Below are positions 7,366 through 16,117 of a DNA stretch of 64,000 nucleotides, one piece after another. The notes beneath the pieces were generated by a model that did no database searches, was not told the DNA's origin, and was given only the letters and a program-made list of their open reading frames with translations. Location of the stretch: the NCBI RefSeq assembly GCF_000337455.1, contig NZ_AOIU01000005.1:1-64000 (forward strand), written 5' to 3'. Origin of the DNA: Halosimplex carlsbadense 2-9-1. Its GTDB lineage: Archaea; Halobacteriota; Halobacteria; Halobacteriales; Haloarculaceae. A program made the position numbers and the translations under genes. How positions within the stretch are numbered: position 1 is the stretch's first letter; every line of letters begins with the position of its first letter.

Positions 7366-8769
7366 ATGGCAGACGACGCCGCGCCGCGGACCAACGTGCC
7401 GCGCGGGGAGTTCGACTTCGAGCACGCCCCCGAGACCGACGGGTCGTTCGAGAACGCGCTGGCGAAGGCGCGGGCCGGCGAACGGCTCACCGTCGACGAC
7501 GGCGTCGAGTTGCTGACCACGGGCACCGAACGCCCCGGGATCGACCGCGAGCGGAAGGAACGCGTCCTCGAAGCGGCCGACCGGCGCCGCGCCGAGGTCG
7601 TCGGCGAGGCGGTGACCTTCGTCGCCAACCTCAACAACAACGTCACGACCGCCTGCAACACCGGCTGCCTGTTCTGCAACTTCAAGGACCGCTCCGAACG
7701 GTTCCGCACCGCCAACGACGAGGACCACGGCGGGTTCACGAAACGGCCCGCCGAATCCCGAGATATCGTCCGCGATGCCGTCGAACGCGGCATCTACGAG
7801 GTCACGTCCGTGTCGGGGCTCCACCCGGCGTTCGCCCTCGACGACGAACACCGGGCGATCCTCGAATCCAGCGACCGCGGCGACCTGAACTACCGGCCCC
7901 CCGAGGAGTACGACGTGGACCCGGGCACCTACTGCGAGCAGATCGCGGCCATGAGCGTCGGCGGCGTCCACGTCCACTCGATGACGCCCGAGGAGGCCTA
8001 CCACGGCCGCCGCGGCACCGACTGGTCCTACGAGGAGGTGTACGGTCGGCTGCAGGAGGCGGGGCTGGACTCGGTGCCCGGCACCGCGGCGGAGATCCTC
8101 GTCGACGAGGTGCGCGATGTGATCTGCCCCGGCAAGATCGGGACCGACGAGTGGTTGGAAGCGATCGAGGCGGCGGCGTCGGTCGGGCTCGACGTGACCG
8201 CGACGATCATGTACGGCCACGTCGAAAACGAGATGCACAGGGCCCTGCACCTGAAACGGATCCGCGAGCTACAGGACCGGACGGGCGCGATCACGGAGTT
8301 CGTCCCCCTGTCGTTCGTCCACCAGGAGACGCCGCTGTACGAGGAGGGGATGGTCGAGTCGGGGGCGACGACGGACGAGGACGAGTTGCTGATCGCGGTC
8401 TCGCGGCTCTTTCTCGACAACGTCGAGCACATCCAGTCGTCCTGGGTGAAATACGGCGACGAGCAGGGGCTGAAGATGCTCTCCTGTGGCGCCGACGACT
8501 TCATGGGCACCATCCTCAGCGAGGAGATCACCAAGCGCGCCGGCGGGGCCTACGGCGAGGTCCGCTCGTTCGACGAGTACGTCGAGATGATCGACGCCAT
8601 CGGCCGGGTCCCGGTCGAACGGTCGACGGACTACCGCCAGCGCCGCCGGATCGACCCCGACGGCGGCCCGCACGGTCCCGAACTCGGGCCCGAGGCCGAC
8701 GGAACGCCGCTCGTCGACCCCGAGTGGCTGGACGGCGCTGCGAGCGACTCGGCGGGCGCCGACGACTGA
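7366..8769 (+). CDS. cofH: 5-amino-6-(D-ribitylamino)uracil--L-tyrosine 4-hydroxyphenyl transferase CofH (F420 synthesis)
   Basis: CofH is the radical-SAM half of FO synthase; with CofG it joins tyrosine to 5-amino-6-ribitylaminouracil to form the deazaflavin core of F420. The 467-aa protein has the radical SAM CxxxCxxC cluster motif (ACNTGCLFCNF, residues about 97-107). It also has the CofH/MqnC/MqnE-type signature VPGTAAEILVDEVRDV, HVHSMTPEEAYHG and CPGKIGTDEWLEAI, and ends near YRQRRRIDPDGGP. This points to CofH rather than CofG. cofG is not in the window. It shares its uracil substrate with RibH, encoded 5 kb away, and F420 users (npdG and the FrhB-like protein) lie in the same window. 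Confidence 0.9.
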   Translation: MADDAAPRTNVPRGEFDFEHAPETDGSFENALAKARAGERLTVDDGVELLTTGTERPGIDRERKERVLEAADRRRAEVVGEAVTFVANLNNNVTTACNTGCLFCNFKDRSERFRTANDEDHGGFTKRPAESRDIVRDAVERGIYEVTSVSGLHPAFALDDEHRAILESSDRGDLNYRPPEEYDVDPGTYCEQIAAMSVGGVHVHSMTPEEAYHGRRGTDWSYEEVYGRLQEAGLDSVPGTAAEILVDEVRDVICPGKIGTDEWLEAIEAAASVGLDVTATIMYGHVENEMHRALHLKRIRELQDRTGAITEFVPLSFVHQETPLYEEGMVESGATTDEDELLIAVSRLFLDNVEHIQSSWVKYGDEQGLKMLSCGADDFMGTILSEEITKRAGGAYGEVRSFDEYVEMIDAIGRVPVERSTDYRQRRRIDPDGGPHGPELGPEADGTPLVDPEWLDGAASDSAGADD

Positions 8770-8820
8770 GGGGAGCCGACTCCGACGAGTCTATCCGTTC
8801 GGTGGGCGAACACGAGCGCG

Positions 8821-9603
8821 ATGTCGGAGTCCCTCCGCGACGCGCTCCGGGAGCGAGTCACCGTCTGGGCCACTCTCCAGTGGGCCGTCGCCCTGGCCGT
8901 ACTCTATCACCTGCTCGACCCCTCCCCCGCGCAGTTCCTGACGACGACCGTCTCGATGGGGGTCTTCGGGCTGTCGGAACTCGCGACCGACGTGTACGAC
9001 GTGCGCCAGTTGGTCAGGAACGCCGGTTTCGGCGTGTACGCGCTGGTCGGCGGCGCCGCGATGCTCCTCTCGGGCCCGAACGTCGTCGCGTTCCCGGTCG
9101 CGTTCCTGCTGGTCGGCACCTGGTTCGTCCTCGACGCCGTCCAGACGGTTCGCCACGAGGGCGCGACCGAGGACGAACCCACCGGCCGCGAGGTGTACCA
9201 CGACTACGTCGGCCGGCGGGTTCGTGAGGCGCTCGACGAGGGGCCGCGCACGCGCCGGGAGCTGACAGAAGCGCTCGACGCCGACGACGAGGCGATCGAC
9301 GCCGCCGTCGAGACCCTCGAGTCGCGCGGCGTCGTCGTCCGCGAGGGGAGCGCGATCCGCGCTGTCGACCCCGACGACGACGGGATCGCGGCCCGGGTCG
9401 CCGGACTCGCCCGACGGATCGCCCGCCCGCTCACGCTCGAATTCCGCGACGAAGGGTGCGACGCCGGCGACCCGGAGCGGGGGACCGTCGGCCGCACCGC
9501 CGGTGAGGGTCGCGACGGACGGGGCGACCGCGACGACGCCGAGGCTGGCGGGCAGAGTCGGGACGGCGAGAGCGAACGCGAGTACGAGACGGCCGACCGG
9601 TGA
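8821..9603 (+). CDS. Membrane protein with C-terminal winged-helix domain
   Basis: A 260-aa protein I do not recognise by name. The N-terminal 120 residues hold about three to four hydrophobic helices (WAVALAVLYHLLD, GVYALVGGAAMLLSGPN, FPVAFLLVGTWFVLDAV). Residues about 135-185 form a likely winged-helix: VREALDEGPRTRRELTEAL, then DEAIDAAVETLESRGVVVREG. The last 60 residues are charged and low in complexity. The layout suggests a membrane-tethered DNA-binding regulator, which is an inference. It sits 51 bp after cofH in the same direction, so it may be co-transcribed, but no F420 link is visible in the sequence itself. Confidence 0.7.
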   Translation: MSESLRDALRERVTVWATLQWAVALAVLYHLLDPSPAQFLTTTVSMGVFGLSELATDVYDVRQLVRNAGFGVYALVGGAAMLLSGPNVVAFPVAFLLVGTWFVLDAVQTVRHEGATEDEPTGREVYHDYVGRRVREALDEGPRTRRELTEALDADDEAIDAAVETLESRGVVVREGSAIRAVDPDDDGIAARVAGLARRIARPLTLEFRDEGCDAGDPERGTVGRTAGEGRDGRGDRDDAEAGGQSRDGESEREYETADR

Positions 9604-9807
9604 GAGCGCCGGTGGCGTCAGCGAGGGAACGACGGGCCCGAGAGAGGGAAAGAGATTCAGGGCGACGTGGGACGAGCGCCCGGGCCCGCCGTGACCGTGC
9701 CCGTCCAGCAGCGGTTCGTTAGGACGCTCACCACCTATCACTGTTGCCGGTCATGCGAGGTGGGTTTATACCAGACTGTTTTCCGTCGGGGGCGCCTGGT
9801 GGTCGGT

Positions 9808-10464
9808 ATGCGCTACGTGACCGTTCGGGCGACGCACGCCGAGGGCGACGCGTTCCACCCGCTGGGCGCGGCGGTGGCCGACGAGCCGGCGGTCGCCACC
9901 GGACCGATCCACCAGCTGGAGGTGATCGACGGCGAAACCGGCGTCTCGCTGTCCGAGATCCGGTCGGGGCTCGACCGCTACAGCGAGATCCTCGCCGAAT
10001 CGCCGTTCGTCATCGAGTACACGACGACGGGCACCGACCGGGGGTTCGCGTACACCCACTTCGAGCTGGACGACCTGATACGGCGGCTCCTCCGATACCG
10101 ACGCAGTTCGGAGCTGATCGTCGAGATGCCCATCGAGTCCGAGCCCGACGGAGCCACCGTGGTCACGCTCGTCGGCGACACCAGCGCGTTCGCCGGCGCG
10201 TTCGACGGGATCCCCGAAGAGGTGAGCGTCGAAGTCATCGAGACCGGCGAGTACGACCCGGGCGTCCGCCAGCTGTCCGGTCGGCTCACCGCTCGTCAGC
10301 GCGAAGTGCTCTCGACGGCGGTGCGGGCCGGCTACTACGAGAACCCCCGCGAAGCGACCCACGACGAGCTGGCCGGCGAACTCGGCGTCTCGCCGGCCAC
10401 CGTCGGGGAACACCTCCGGAAGATCGAGTCGCGCGTCTTCTCCGGGTTCGTCGCCGGCGAGTAG
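9808..10464 (+). CDS. Bacterio-opsin activator-type HTH transcription regulator
   Basis: A 218-aa haloarchaeal regulator. The C-terminal region (about 160-215) is the HTH_10 (bacterio-opsin activator) domain: [52 protein letters not shown], read in shorter pieces: [41 protein letters not shown]. The N-terminal 150 residues form the family's variable sensing region ([26 protein letters not shown]). The start ATG at 9808 is chosen because the reading frame upstream lacks family-like sequence. The gene is transcribed alone; the target genes are not evident from the neighbours. Confidence 0.85.
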   Translation: MRYVTVRATHAEGDAFHPLGAAVADEPAVATGPIHQLEVIDGETGVSLSEIRSGLDRYSEILAESPFVIEYTTTGTDRGFAYTHFELDDLIRRLLRYRRSSELIVEMPIESEPDGATVVTLVGDTSAFAGAFDGIPEEVSVEVIETGEYDPGVRQLSGRLTARQREVLSTAVRAGYYENPREATHDELAGELGVSPATVGEHLRKIESRVFSGFVAGE

Positions 10465-10562
10465 CGCGAGGCGCCGCCCGTGCGAGCGGATTTTCCTCCC
10501 CGCTCGCGCGCTCGTCCGAGTCGGAACGGACTTTTGCCAGGAGCGCTTCCCGGCAGACACCG

Positions 10563-11441
10563 ATGAACGCGGACGCGGTCGTGCTCGACGTCGACGGCGT
10601 GCTCGTCGACGTGGCCGACTCCTACCGCCGGGCGATCGTCGAGTCGGTGTCGCGGGTCTACGGCGACACCATCGAAAAGGCCGATATCCAGCAGTTCAAG
10701 GACGCTGGCGGCTTCAACAACGACTGGGAGCTCACGTACGCCGCCGCGCTGTACGTGCTCGCGCGCGACGAGGGGCTCGCGCTCTCGCTCACCTCTTTTA
10801 CCGACCGGGTGGCCGCCACGGGCGGCGGCGTCTCCGCGGCCGAGACGGTCGTCCTCGACGCGCTCGGCCCCGCCGAGCGCGAGCGCGTCATGAGCGAGTG
10901 GAACCCCGACCGCCTCCGGCAGGTGTTCCAGCAGCTCTACCTCGGGAGCGACCTCTACCGCGACCTCGAAGGCGCCGAACCCGACACGGACACGTCGGGG
11001 TACATCCACGACGAGCCGGTCATCCTCGACGGCGAGACGACCGACGCCCTCGAAGCTCGCTACGACGTGGGCGTGCTGACGGGCCGGCCCGCCGCGGAGG
11101 CCGACATCGCGCTGGACCGGGTCGGCCTGGACGTGCCCGACGACCACCGGTTCACGATGGACGACTGGGAGGAGGGCAAGCCCCACCCGCGGGCACTGGT
11201 GACGCTCGCCGACCGGTTCGACGCCGACTCCGTCGTCTTCGTCGGCGACACGCTCGACGACATCAAGACGGCGGTCAACGCCGCAGCCGAGGACCCCGAC
11301 CGAACGTATCGCGGCGTCGGCGTCCTCACCGGCGGGCTGACCGGCGACGAGGGCCGTCGAAAGTACGAACGGGCCGGCGCGACCGCGGTGATCGACTCCG
11401 TCAACGACCTGCCCGGATTGCTCGACGGCGACGGGGACTGA
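10563..11441 (+). CDS. HAD-superfamily hydrolase (subfamily IA, haloarchaeal type)
   Basis: A 292-aa haloacid-dehalogenase-fold phosphatase. All four HAD motifs are visible: [15 protein letters not shown] (nucleophile Asp), [23 protein letters not shown] (Lys) and [15 protein letters not shown] (acidic pair). A long helical cap domain (residues about 25-150, [19 protein letters not shown]) matches the TIGR01548-like haloarchaeal group related to histidinol-phosphate or phosphoglycolate phosphatases. The substrate is unknown. The ATG at 10563 directly precedes the nucleophile strand. It is followed by npdG after 103 bp, likely a separate unit. Confidence 0.85.
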   Translation: MNADAVVLDVDGVLVDVADSYRRAIVESVSRVYGDTIEKADIQQFKDAGGFNNDWELTYAAALYVLARDEGLALSLTSFTDRVAATGGGVSAAETVVLDALGPAERERVMSEWNPDRLRQVFQQLYLGSDLYRDLEGAEPDTDTSGYIHDEPVILDGETTDALEARYDVGVLTGRPAAEADIALDRVGLDVPDDHRFTMDDWEEGKPHPRALVTLADRFDADSVVFVGDTLDDIKTAVNAAAEDPDRTYRGVGVLTGGLTGDEGRRKYERAGATAVIDSVNDLPGLLDGDGD

Positions 11442-11544
11442 CACCCCGGCGAGCGTCGCGGTCGCGGCGACGGCGCCAGCCGGCGGGGTCACGCCGGTTC
11501 GCCGAATCGCTAACCCTTATCCTGATCTCGGCCCAGACACCGGT

Positions 11545-12213
11545 ATGGACATCGCACTGCTGGGTGGAACCGGCGACATCGGCGAGGGACTGGCGCTGCG
11601 GTGGGCGTACCACACGTCCCACACCGTGATCGTCGGCTCCCGGGACGCCGAACGGGCCGACAACAAGGCCGAGGAGTACGCGACCGAACTCGACAGCCGC
11701 GGGGTCGACAGCGACATCGACGGCGCCGAGAACGCCGCGGCCGCCGCCCGCGCCGACGTGGTCGTCGCCGCAGTCCCGGCCTACCACCTCACCGACACGG
11801 TCGAAGCCGTCGCCGACGAACTCGACGACGGCGACGTACTCGTCTCGCCCGCCGTCGGCATGAAACGCGACGAAGAGGGGATGCACTACAACAGACCGGG
11901 CGCCGGCAGCGTCACCGCACTGGCCGCGGGCGCGGCGCCCGACGACGTGGCCGTCGTCGGCGCGTTCCACAACCTCGCCGCCGACCGCCTCGCGAACCTC
12001 GACGCCGACCTCGACGTGGACACCCTGATCGTCGGCGACGACGAGGACGCCGTCGAGACGGTCTCGGCGCTGGCCGAGGGCGTCGAGGGGCTGCGCGCGG
12101 TCTCCGCCGGCGGCATCGCCAACGCCGCCGAAGTCGAGGGGCTCACCCCGCTGTTGATCAACATCGCGATGAACAACGAAGGGATGCACGACGTGGGCGT
12201 GAAGTTCCACTGA
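11545..12213 (+). CDS. npdG: NADPH-dependent F420 reductase (F420H2:NADP+ oxidoreductase)
   Basis: Fno/NpdG transfers hydride between F420H2 and NADP+, connecting the two redox pools in the cytoplasm. The 222-aa protein starts with the Rossmann motif MDIALLGGTGDIGEGLALRWA. VIVGSRDAERA carries the Ser/Arg that bind the 2'-phosphate of NADP in this family, and VVVAAVPAYHLTDTV and VVGAFHNLAADRL are typical of Fno. The ending LTPLLINIAMNNEGMHDVGVKF is characteristic. Length and start (ATG 11545) fit the family. Together with cofH 3 kb upstream it shows that this organism makes and uses F420. Confidence 0.92.
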   Translation: MDIALLGGTGDIGEGLALRWAYHTSHTVIVGSRDAERADNKAEEYATELDSRGVDSDIDGAENAAAAARADVVVAAVPAYHLTDTVEAVADELDDGDVLVSPAVGMKRDEEGMHYNRPGAGSVTALAAGAAPDDVAVVGAFHNLAADRLANLDADLDVDTLIVGDDEDAVETVSALAEGVEGLRAVSAGGIANAAEVEGLTPLLINIAMNNEGMHDVGVKFH

Positions 12214-12248
12214 CCCGGTCGCGCTGAGGAGGCGTCGCTGCCGAACCC

Positions 12249-12255
12249 TTTTATT
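12249..12255 (+). promoter_or_regulatory. TATA box of the antitoxin/toxin operon
   Basis: TTTTATT lies 23-29 bp before the ATG at 12278, the spacing expected for an archaeal TATA box driving a leaderless or nearly leaderless transcript. No ribosome-binding site is visible before the ATG. Confidence 0.6.
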
Positions 12256-12277
12256 CGATGACGAGCAACTTCCGGAT

Positions 12278-12550
12278 ATGAGTGCCACTGTCGAGATAAC
12301 GGAAGAGGACGGCCGGTACACGGCCGTCGACAGTGAAACTGGAGTCTCTGGAGTTGGGAAATCGCGGGCACTCGCACTCGCGGCACTCGCTCTCCAACTC
12401 GACGATCGTGACGGCGATATCACGGCCGAAGACGCCGACACGGAGACCACGCTCCGGGCGCTCGGTGCTCGGGTCCGTCATCGATTCGAGGAAGAGGGGG
12501 TAACCGAGGAGGATGTCGACGACGCTATCGCATGGGCTCGGTCACAGTAG
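12278..12550 (+). CDS. Small acidic protein, probable antitoxin of the PIN-domain toxin
   Basis: A 90-aa acidic protein. The N-terminal half resembles HicB/UPF0150-like or other short beta antitoxin starts (ATVEITEEDGRYTAVDSETG, then GKSRALALAALALQLDD). The C-terminal half is helical (EEEGVTEEDVDDAIAWARS) and could be the toxin-wrapping segment. It overlaps the downstream PIN gene by 19 nt, a typical antitoxin-toxin arrangement. The antitoxin assignment rests on this layout. Codon use is more A/T-rich than in neighbours (GAT, CGA, ACT), suggesting later acquisition. A TATA box at 12249-12255 precedes it. Confidence 0.75.
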   Translation: MSATVEITEEDGRYTAVDSETGVSGVGKSRALALAALALQLDDRDGDITAEDADTETTLRALGARVRHRFEEEGVTEEDVDDAIAWARSQ

Positions 12551-12945
12551 TCCTCGATACTAACGTTCTCGTGTCGGCACTCGGATTCGGTGGGACGCCA
12601 CTCGAAGCGGTAGTCTACGCCGTCGACGATGCGGGGACGGAGATCGTCGCCAGCGACGAGACACTCGCTGAACTCGGTCGCGTAATGGAGTACGATCGGC
12701 TCCCGATCGCTGAACGGGAGCGGGAGTCGTTCCTGACGATTCTTCGTCGCGAGGTCGAGGTCGTGGCTGCTACCGAGTCGATCGATGAAATCGAGCGCGA
12801 CCCGGACGACGACGCGTTTCTGGAGTGTGCTATCGCAGGCGACGCCGACGTTCTGGTCTCCGGCGACGACCATCCCCTGGAACTCGGCGCGTTTCGCGGG
12901 ATCGATATCGTCTCGCCCGCTGGCTTTCTTGCGTCAGTCCAGTAA
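12532..12945 (+). CDS. PIN-domain RNase toxin (COG1569-like)
   Basis: A 137-aa PIN-domain protein, the toxin of a type II toxin-antitoxin pair; such proteins are Mg2+-dependent ribonucleases. The acidic active-site residues are in place: LDTNVLVSALGF (Asp, with following Asn), SDETLAELGRVM (Glu), ERDPDDDAFLECA (Asp) and DADVLVSGDDHPLEL (Asp). The ATG at 12532 lies inside the antitoxin gene; a GTG-based start three codons in is possible. It ends one base before the convergent ribH stop, so both genes are tightly packed. It shares the A/T-richer codon use of its partner. Confidence 0.85.
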   Translation: MGSVTVVLDTNVLVSALGFGGTPLEAVVYAVDDAGTEIVASDETLAELGRVMEYDRLPIAERERESFLTILRREVEVVAATESIDEIERDPDDDAFLECAIAGDADVLVSGDDHPLELGAFRGIDIVSPAGFLASVQ

Positions 12946-12946
12946 C

Positions 12947-13369
12947 TCACTCGTCTCCGGACACGGCAGGCAACGCTTCGACCAGATCGACGGCCGCGTC
13001 GACCGCCCGGGCGCCCTTCTCAATCCGCTCGCGAGCCTCCACTGCGCTCATGTTCGGCCCCTGAACCCCGAACGTGACAGGGGTGTCACGGTCGACGCTC
13101 ACGGCGCTCAACTGCCGTGCGGCCGTGTGCGTGACCACTCGGTCGTGGTCGGTGTCGCCCGTGATCACGACGCCCAGCGCGACCACTGCGTCGATATCGT
13201 CTCGGCGGGCGAGGCGGTCGGCCGCCAGTGGCGCGTCGTAGACGCCCGGGACGGCCACCCGTTCGGTGACCTCGGCATCGCGCCGGTCGGCGTTCGTCCG
13301 CGCCTGTGCCTCCATTTCTGCCACGAACACCTCGTAGAATTCCGCGACCACGAGTCCGAGTGTGACCAT
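12947..13369 (-). CDS. ribH: 6,7-dimethyl-8-ribityllumazine synthase
   Basis: RibH condenses 5-amino-6-ribitylaminouracil with 3,4-dihydroxy-2-butanone 4-phosphate, the step before riboflavin. The 140-aa protein matches the family: MVTLGLVVAEFYEVF at the substrate-binding N-terminus, AVPGVYDAPLAA, ALGVVITGDTDHDRVVTH with the catalytic His, and TPVTFGVQGPN then ERIEKGARAVDAAVDLV. ATG 13369 fits the conserved start better than the upstream GTG/ATG options. The gene is single. It draws on the same uracil precursor as CofH. Confidence 0.92.
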   Translation of the reverse strand: MVTLGLVVAEFYEVFVAEMEAQARTNADRRDAEVTERVAVPGVYDAPLAADRLARRDDIDAVVALGVVITGDTDHDRVVTHTAARQLSAVSVDRDTPVTFGVQGPNMSAVEARERIEKGARAVDAAVDLVEALPAVSGDE

Positions 13370-13495
13370 GAATACCGTCCGTCGCAACGTTTGAAATTCG
13401 TTATCGTTCTCAGGAATGTGGCGGGTTGGGCGATGGCGGTTACATCGCTCGCGCTGTCGCTCGGAGCGTTCGAAAAGCGGAGATCGGAAGGGGGT

Positions 13496-13762
13496 CTACG
13501 CGGAGGCCTGGTTGAGCGCGTCCTCGATGTCGTCGGCCTGAGTGACGCCGACGAATCGCTCGACGATGCCGTCGTCGTTCTCGACGATGAGGGTCGGCAG
13601 CGAGCGGACGTGGTACTCGTTGGCCACGTCCTGCTCCTCGTCGACGTTGATCTTCTCGAAGTCTACCTCGCCGTACTCCTCCTCGAGGTCGTCCAGGATG
13701 GGGTCCTGGGTCTTGCAGGGGCCACACCAGTCGGCGTAGAAGTCCTTGAGCGTGACTGTCAT
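13496..13762 (-). CDS. Thioredoxin
   Basis: An 88-aa single-domain thioredoxin, short as many archaeal forms are. The redox motif is [10 protein letters not shown] (residues about 10-19), the cis-proline loop is [11 protein letters not shown], and the end is [14 protein letters not shown]. It reduces protein disulfides in the cytoplasm. The start ATG at 13762 gives [16 protein letters not shown], the usual beta1-alpha1 beginning. No thioredoxin reductase is nearby. The gene appears monocistronic, divergent from secG. Confidence 0.93.
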   Translation of the reverse strand: MTVTLKDFYADWCGPCKTQDPILDDLEEEYGEVDFEKINVDEEQDVANEYHVRSLPTLIVENDDGIVERFVGVTQADDIEDALNQASA

Positions 13763-13944
13763 GGATTCACCGAAAATTGCGAATCCGGAGAGATAAGGGT
13801 TTCCACTACCGCCGAACGGCCGCCCTGACGGTCGCACGAGTGACAGCTTCGGTGGGCCGTCGGCGGTGCGCGCGCCGTCGGTTCGAGCGGGCGGGCTCGG
13901 GTCAGGACGAAAGGCTTAGGCGGACGGACGGAGGAGGGAGAGAC

Positions 13945-14103
13945 ATGAGCAGCAACGACGGCGGCGGACTGATGTCCAGCGCGGGCCTGGTCCGATATTT
14001 CGACGCCGAAGACCGCAACGCCATCCGCATCGACCCGAAGACGGTCATCGCCTTCGGCGCCATGTTCGGGTTCCTCGTGCTCGTCCTCCGCGCGACGCTC
14101 TGA
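13945..14103 (+). CDS. secG: Preprotein translocase subunit Sec61 beta (SecG)
   Basis: A 52-aa tail-anchored subunit of the archaeal SecYEG translocon. The sequence follows the haloarchaeal Sec61-beta pattern: glycine-rich start [20 protein letters not shown], then [17 protein letters not shown], and one C-terminal TM helix [10 protein letters not shown]. Length and topology (N-in, single TM) match the family. A purine-rich GGAGGGAG lies 6-13 bp before the ATG and could act as a ribosome-binding site. It is separated by 182 bp from the divergent thioredoxin gene. Confidence 0.93.
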   Translation: MSSNDGGGLMSSAGLVRYFDAEDRNAIRIDPKTVIAFGAMFGFLVLVLRATL

Positions 14104-14212
14104 GAGGGGCACCTCGCCGAGTCGACGGCCGACTACCGCTGGTGACGGCTGCGAACCGCCGTCGGCAGCCGTGACCGCGACGTTTTCAAGGCCCGCCCGT
14201 CAAGCCGGGAGC

Positions 14213-14587
14213 ATGCACTTCGACCAGCGGACGCAGGCGGCGCTCCGCGAGGCCGGCCTCTCGACCGAGGAGATCCAGGCCGCCTCCGAACGCGTCGTCG
14301 AAGCGACCGACGAGGCCGCCGCCGACCTCGAAGCGTTCTTCGCCGAGCGTGAGACGGTCTACTCCGACATGGACCAGGCCCACTCGGCCGAACAGTTCCC
14401 CGACCACGCCGTCGACTACCTCGATCTCTTCACCCACGCCGACGACATCCGGGGGTACCTGCGATTCGACTCCTGGGGCGTACCCGTCGAGGGAGGTCGG
14501 GTCCTCTCCGACGACGTGGTCGAACTGTCGCTCGGCCCGACGGTGAACGACCGGGTGCGCTTCGCCGCCGACCGAGACGCGCTATGA
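14213..14587 (+). CDS. Conserved haloarchaeal hypothetical protein upstream of FAU-1
   Basis: A 124-aa acidic protein that I do not recognise. It is mostly helical in its first 60 residues (MHFDQRTQAALREAGLSTEE; VVEATDEAAADLEAFF), followed by a beta-rich end (YLRFDSWGVPVEGGRVLS; VVELSLGPTVNDRVRF). There is no signal peptide or TM. Its stop overlaps the start of the FAU-1 gene (ATGA, 14584-14587), so the two are translationally coupled and may act in the same RNA process; that is an inference from gene order only. Confidence 0.75.
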   Translation: MHFDQRTQAALREAGLSTEEIQAASERVVEATDEAAADLEAFFAERETVYSDMDQAHSAEQFPDHAVDYLDLFTHADDIRGYLRFDSWGVPVEGGRVLSDDVVELSLGPTVNDRVRFAADRDAL

Positions 14588-16116
14588 GCGGCGACGGCGA
14601 CGCGGTGAACGCCGACGACGGTGACGGAGACGCCGGCGCCGCGCCGACCGTCCGGGTCCGCGGCATCTACACGACGGCGCTGACGCGGCTGTTCGAGGAC
14701 CGGGGGCTGTCGGTGGTGCAGGCGTCGCCGCCGATCCGCGACCGGTTCGACGACGAGTTCGCGGTCGCGCCCGCCGGCGCCGCGGTCTCGACGACCGACG
14801 ACCGACAGGGGGCCGGGATCGTCGGCGATAGGGAGGCTGTCGCGGCAGCGCTCGACGCGGCCCGCGGGGTCGACATCGACGCGCTGGCCTGGCGCGACCC
14901 GACGCCGCGGGGCGCCGTCTACGCCGGCGAGGTGACCGAGACGCTCGGCAGCGGCGCGGTCGTCGAGCTCGGTGACGGAGCGACCGATGCTCCCGGCCCC
15001 GAGGGTAGCGAGGGGGACGGAACCGACGACTCGCTCCCACCGGTCGCCGGGACCGACCGGGAGGGCTTTCTCCCCTATTCGAAGACGGCGACCCACGTCG
15101 AGGAGGGCGACCGGCTGCGCGTCCAGGTGAAAGAGCCCGCCGCGCCGTGGGGGTCGGGCCGGCCCGTGCTGGACACGACCGTCCGCGTCCAGGCCGGGCT
15201 GGCGACGCTCGTCCGCGGGTCGTCGCCGGGCGGGAACGGTCCGGAACTGGCCGACCTGCTCCCCGTCGACCCGCCGGAGGGCTGGGGTATCGACTGGGAC
15301 CGCGCGGCCGACGACGCGGATCTCGACGCGCTGGGCGACGCGCTCGACGCGGTCGCCGGGCGCGCCGCGGCGCTCGATTCGGCCTTCGACGACGCGCCCG
15401 ACCCGGAGGAAGCCGCGCCGGGCTGCTACTGGGCCGGCGAGGCGACGGTCTGGCTCTGGTTCGGCCGCGAGTCGCGGTTCGGCCTCGACGACCGCCGGCG
15501 GGACGTGACGGCGACGATGCCCGGCCACCACCGCACGAAGGCGGCGACCAACGGTGCGAGCGCGGCCGTCGACTTCGTCGAGGCAGTCTGTCCCGACGCC
15601 GGGACCGGCGGCGAAACGGACTTCCCGTTCGACGCCGTCACCAGACAGTTCGGCCCGATGGAGGGCGACAGCGTCCGCATCGACCACGGCAAGCCCGACG
15701 GTCGCATGTTCTCGCTCGGCAGCGGGGAGGTGACTCGTCGGGACGCCGACGGGACGGTGGTGGTCGAGCGTCAGATGTCCGGCCGGGGCACCTACGACGC
15801 GCTCGGCGTCGACCAGCAGGCCGGCGACGTGGCCGTCACGAAGCTCACCGAGGGCAAGTGGTGGTACCCGACCGTCTACCGGGGCGAGGACGGCGAGAAA
15901 CGGGGCACCTACGTCAATATCTGCACCCCGGTCGAGGTGTTCCCGTCGGCGGTCCGCTACGTCGATTTGCACGTCGACGTGGTCAAACACGCCGACGGTC
16001 GCGTCGAACGCGTCGACGACGACGAACTCGACGCCGCCGTCGCGGCCGGCCACGTCCCCGAACCCCTCGCGGAGAAGGCTCGAAGCGTCGCCAGTGCGGT
16101 CGAGAACGCGCTCTGA
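14584..16116 (+). CDS. FAU-1-like ribonuclease/RNA-binding protein
   Basis: A 510-aa homolog of archaeal FAU-1, an RNase E/G-like RNA-binding protein that in Pyrococcus cuts AU-rich RNA and takes part in 5S rRNA maturation. The N-terminal half contains the S1/RNase E-like part (VRVRGIYTTALTRLFEDRG; GAVYAGEVTETLGSGAVVEL; GDRLRVQVKEPAAPWG). The C-terminal part (about 300-490) is the DUF402-like domain with ATVWLWFGRESRFGLDD, TMPGHHRTKAA, DSVRIDHGKPDG and KLTEGKWWYPTVYRG. An acidic loop around residues 135-155 is lineage-specific. It is translationally coupled to the preceding small gene. Confidence 0.88.
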   Translation: MSGDGDAVNADDGDGDAGAAPTVRVRGIYTTALTRLFEDRGLSVVQASPPIRDRFDDEFAVAPAGAAVSTTDDRQGAGIVGDREAVAAALDAARGVDIDALAWRDPTPRGAVYAGEVTETLGSGAVVELGDGATDAPGPEGSEGDGTDDSLPPVAGTDREGFLPYSKTATHVEEGDRLRVQVKEPAAPWGSGRPVLDTTVRVQAGLATLVRGSSPGGNGPELADLLPVDPPEGWGIDWDRAADDADLDALGDALDAVAGRAAALDSAFDDAPDPEEAAPGCYWAGEATVWLWFGRESRFGLDDRRRDVTATMPGHHRTKAATNGASAAVDFVEAVCPDAGTGGETDFPFDAVTRQFGPMEGDSVRIDHGKPDGRMFSLGSGEVTRRDADGTVVVERQMSGRGTYDALGVDQQAGDVAVTKLTEGKWWYPTVYRGEDGEKRGTYVNICTPVEVFPSAVRYVDLHVDVVKHADGRVERVDDDELDAAVAAGHVPEPLAEKARSVASAVENAL

Positions 16117-16117
16117 G

